Origin: Bacteroides fragilis
GTDB lineage: Bacteria; Bacteroidota; Bacteroidia; Bacteroidales; Bacteroidaceae
DNA length: 64,000 bases
Reading direction: 5' to 3'
Assembly: GCF_002849695.1 (NCBI RefSeq)
Contig: NZ_CP018937.1
Location: forward strand, 1,302,001-1,366,000
Part shown: in pieces, positions 62,264 to 64,000 of the stretch
How positions within the stretch are numbered: the first letter of the stretch is position 1
Layout: each line of letters starts with the position of its first letter
Position numbers and translations under genes: made by a program
The notes under the pieces: generated by a model
The model's input: the letters and a program-made list of their open reading frames with translations, nothing else
The model's database searches: none
What the model was told of the DNA's origin: nothing

Positions 62264-64000
62264 ATGAAAAAAGTCCTTTTTATTTTGTTGGGCTGTTTGC
62301 TATCGTTTAATGTGATGGCACAGGTAAAGGCGATTTCGGGGGTGGTAACAGATGTTACCGGAGATCCCGTTATTGGGGCAAGTGTTGTAGAAGTGGGAAC
62401 CACTAATGGAGTAATTACTGACTTAAATGGTAAGTTCTCGTTAAAAGTGGCGCCTAATTCACAATTCTTGGTGAGTTATATTGGCTATAAACAACAAACT
62501 ATTAAAGTTGGTTCTGAAAGCACTTATAATATTGTGCTGAAAGAAGATTCGGAAGTTCTGGATGAGGTTGTTGTAGTAGGTTATGGTTCACAAAAGAAGG
62601 TGAACGTTACGGGAGCTGTAGGTATGGTTAGTGCTGATGCATTGGAAGCACGGCCGGTAGCAAATGCTTCACAAGCGTTACAGGGGGTTGTTCCCGGTTT
62701 GAATCTTACTGTTGGCAATAACGGTGGTTCTCTGGATGGAACATTGAACATGAATATTCGTGGAGCCGGAACGATCGGTGATGGATCGGGTTCTTCTCCA
62801 TTGGTTTTGATTGATGGCATTGAGGGTGATCTGAATACTGTCAATCCTAACGATATCGAATCTGTTTCGGTATTAAAAGATGCTGCATCGGCTTCTATCT
62901 ATGGTGCAAGAGCTTCGTTCGGTGTGATTCTTGTAACTACAAAGAGTGGTAAGAGCGGTAAGACAAATGTGTCATATAGCGGTAGCGCACGTTTTTCTGA
63001 TGCTATTGGCATTCCGGACATTATGGATTCTTACACTTTTGCTCAGTACTTCAATCGTGCTTCTGCCAATAAAGGTGGCGGTGATATTTTTGCACCTGCC
63101 GTAATGGAGCGTATCAAAGCCTATCAAGAAGGAACGCTGAAAGCTACTACAGTTGATAATGGAGCAGGTATTTGGCAAAAATGGGCTAATGCGAATGGAA
63201 ACACGGATTGGTTTGAAGAATTTTATGATCATTGGGCACCATCTCAGGAACATAACCTTAGTATTAATGGTGGTACGGACAAAACCCAATACTTGATTAG
63301 TGGAAGTTTTCTGGATCAGAAAGGTTTAATGCGTCATGGATCAGATAAGTTTCAACGTTACACACTGAATGGTAAAATCACAACGGCTGTCACTGATTGG
63401 TTCAAGGTGACGTATTCTACTAAATGGACCCGTGAGGATTTTGAACGTCCTACTTACTTGACAGGAAACTTTTTCCATAACTTAGCTCGTAAATGGCCTG
63501 TGCATCCGGCTTATGATCCTAACGGATTCCCTATGGACGAAGGTGAAGTGGAACAGATGGAAAATGGAGGAAAGCAGAATAGCCAGAAAGATTTTTATAC
63601 GAATCAGTTGCAACTGGTTTTCGAGCCTATTAAAAACTGGAAAATCAATCTTGAAGGTAGTGTACGTACCACTACTCAATATCAGCATTGGGAAGTATTA
63701 CCTGTTTATGCCTACAATGTAGATGGAGATCCCTATTATACAGTGTGGGATATGGGATATGGTTCTTATGCGGCAGGTTCTTCTCGCGTGAATGAATATA
63801 GTTGGAAGGAAAATTATTATACTACAAATATTTATTCGGACTATTTCAAACAGTTCGATAACGGACATTATTTTAAAGTGATGGCTGGTTTTAATGCAGA
63901 GTTATATAAAACCAGAAACATTACGGCTGAGAAAAACACATTGATTACTCCGGGGGTACCGACTATTAATACGGCAACTGATGACCCACAGGCTTATGGT
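62264..64000 (+). CDS. SusC-type TonB-dependent transporter 5 (runs off the window)
   Basis: Open for 579 codons from ATG 62264 to the last base. Signal peptide ends at VMAQ, then the regulatory-like domain (VKAISGVVTDVTGDPVIGASVVEVGTTNGVITDLNGKF), DEVVVVGYGSQKKVNVTGAV, plug with NDIESVSVLKDAASASIYGARASFGVILVTTK and the first part of the barrel. It is a different SusC branch from 1-4: the QKKVNVTGAVG plug start and the leader are not shared, though its start region is similar in protein. A susD partner is expected beyond the window. Confidence 0.95.
   Translation, partial: MKKVLFILLGCLLSFNVMAQVKAISGVVTDVTGDPVIGASVVEVGTTNGVITDLNGKFSLKVAPNSQFLVSYIGYKQQTIKVGSESTYNIVLKEDSEVLDEVVVVGYGSQKKVNVTGAVGMVSADALEARPVANASQALQGVVPGLNLTVGNNGGSLDGTLNMNIRGAGTIGDGSGSSPLVLIDGIEGDLNTVNPNDIESVSVLKDAASASIYGARASFGVILVTTKSGKSGKTNVSYSGSARFSDAIGIPDIMDSYTFAQYFNRASANKGGGDIFAPAVMERIKAYQEGTLKATTVDNGAGIWQKWANANGNTDWFEEFYDHWAPSQEHNLSINGGTDKTQYLISGSFLDQKGLMRHGSDKFQRYTLNGKITTAVTDWFKVTYSTKWTREDFERPTYLTGNFFHNLARKWPVHPAYDPNGFPMDEGEVEQMENGGKQNSQKDFYTNQLQLVFEPIKNWKINLEGSVRTTTQYQHWEVLPVYAYNVDGDPYYTVWDMGYGSYAAGSSRVNEYSWKENYYTTNIYSDYFKQFDNGHYFKVMAGFNAELYKTRNITAEKNTLITPGVPTINTATDDPQAYG

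Overview
The window is chromosomal DNA of a gut Bacteroides (sensu lato, order Bacteroidales). The signs are five SusC-type TonB-dependent receptors with SusD partners, an UpxY-type NusG paralogue, 6-bladed beta-propeller and OmpA-family envelope proteins, AT-rich spacers, and Bacteroidales promoters (TAnnTTTG at -7) in front of many genes in place of the E. coli type. Species is not assignable by reading. A complete sialic-acid (nan) operon argues against B. thetaiotaomicron VPI-5482, which is known not to catabolise sialic acid.

Layout. 0.3-2.2 kb: a tyrosine recombinase followed by a 69-nt perfect palindrome and 22-nt-periodic repeats. 2.2-6.6 kb: an envelope operon (two YjbH-like halves, a DUF3869-like lipoprotein, OmpA). 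6.7-16.7 kb: housekeeping genes ruvX-def, a beta-propeller lipoprotein, a TPR protein, thrS, infC-rpmI-rplT, a 6S-like RNA (Bacteroidales-1) directly after rplT, a flavodoxin/ferredoxin protein and xpt. 16.8-22.8 kb (minus): phenylacetate-CoA ligase with indolepyruvate oxidoreductase IorAB (aromatic 2-oxoacid degradation), mltG, a secreted nuclease and tRNA-Thr(CGU). 22.9-29.6 kb: a short surface-polysaccharide operon (CapD/PglF-type dehydratase, Wza-like SLBB exporter, Wzz, UpxY, WbuC) with no glycosyltransferases. 29.6-35 kb: a ROK repressor divergent from a sialic-acid operon (lyase, epimerase, MFS permease, YhcH/NanQ).

35.4-64 kb: a glycan-uptake region with four complete susC-susD pairs and a fifth susC cut by the window edge, plus an alpha/beta hydrolase, a DUF234-type ATPase and a GH29 alpha-L-fucosidase. 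Together with the nan operon this points to sialylated and fucosylated host glycans as substrate.

The most unusual features are in this last part and in the spacers. Four susC genes share a nearly identical 5' cassette (an 18-nt motif, the leader, the start codon and the signal-peptide region) although their barrels differ. One pair of systems is convergent around a bidirectional terminator, so the shared 5' ends form inverted repeats about 9.8 kb apart, the geometry of an invertible, shufflon-like surface-antigen switch. Two separate spacers carry arrays of TTAACTTCG-type half-sites at an exact 22-nt period. A double dyad operator sits on the promoter of the DUF234 ATPase gene. These were all found by eye; no alignment or database search was run.
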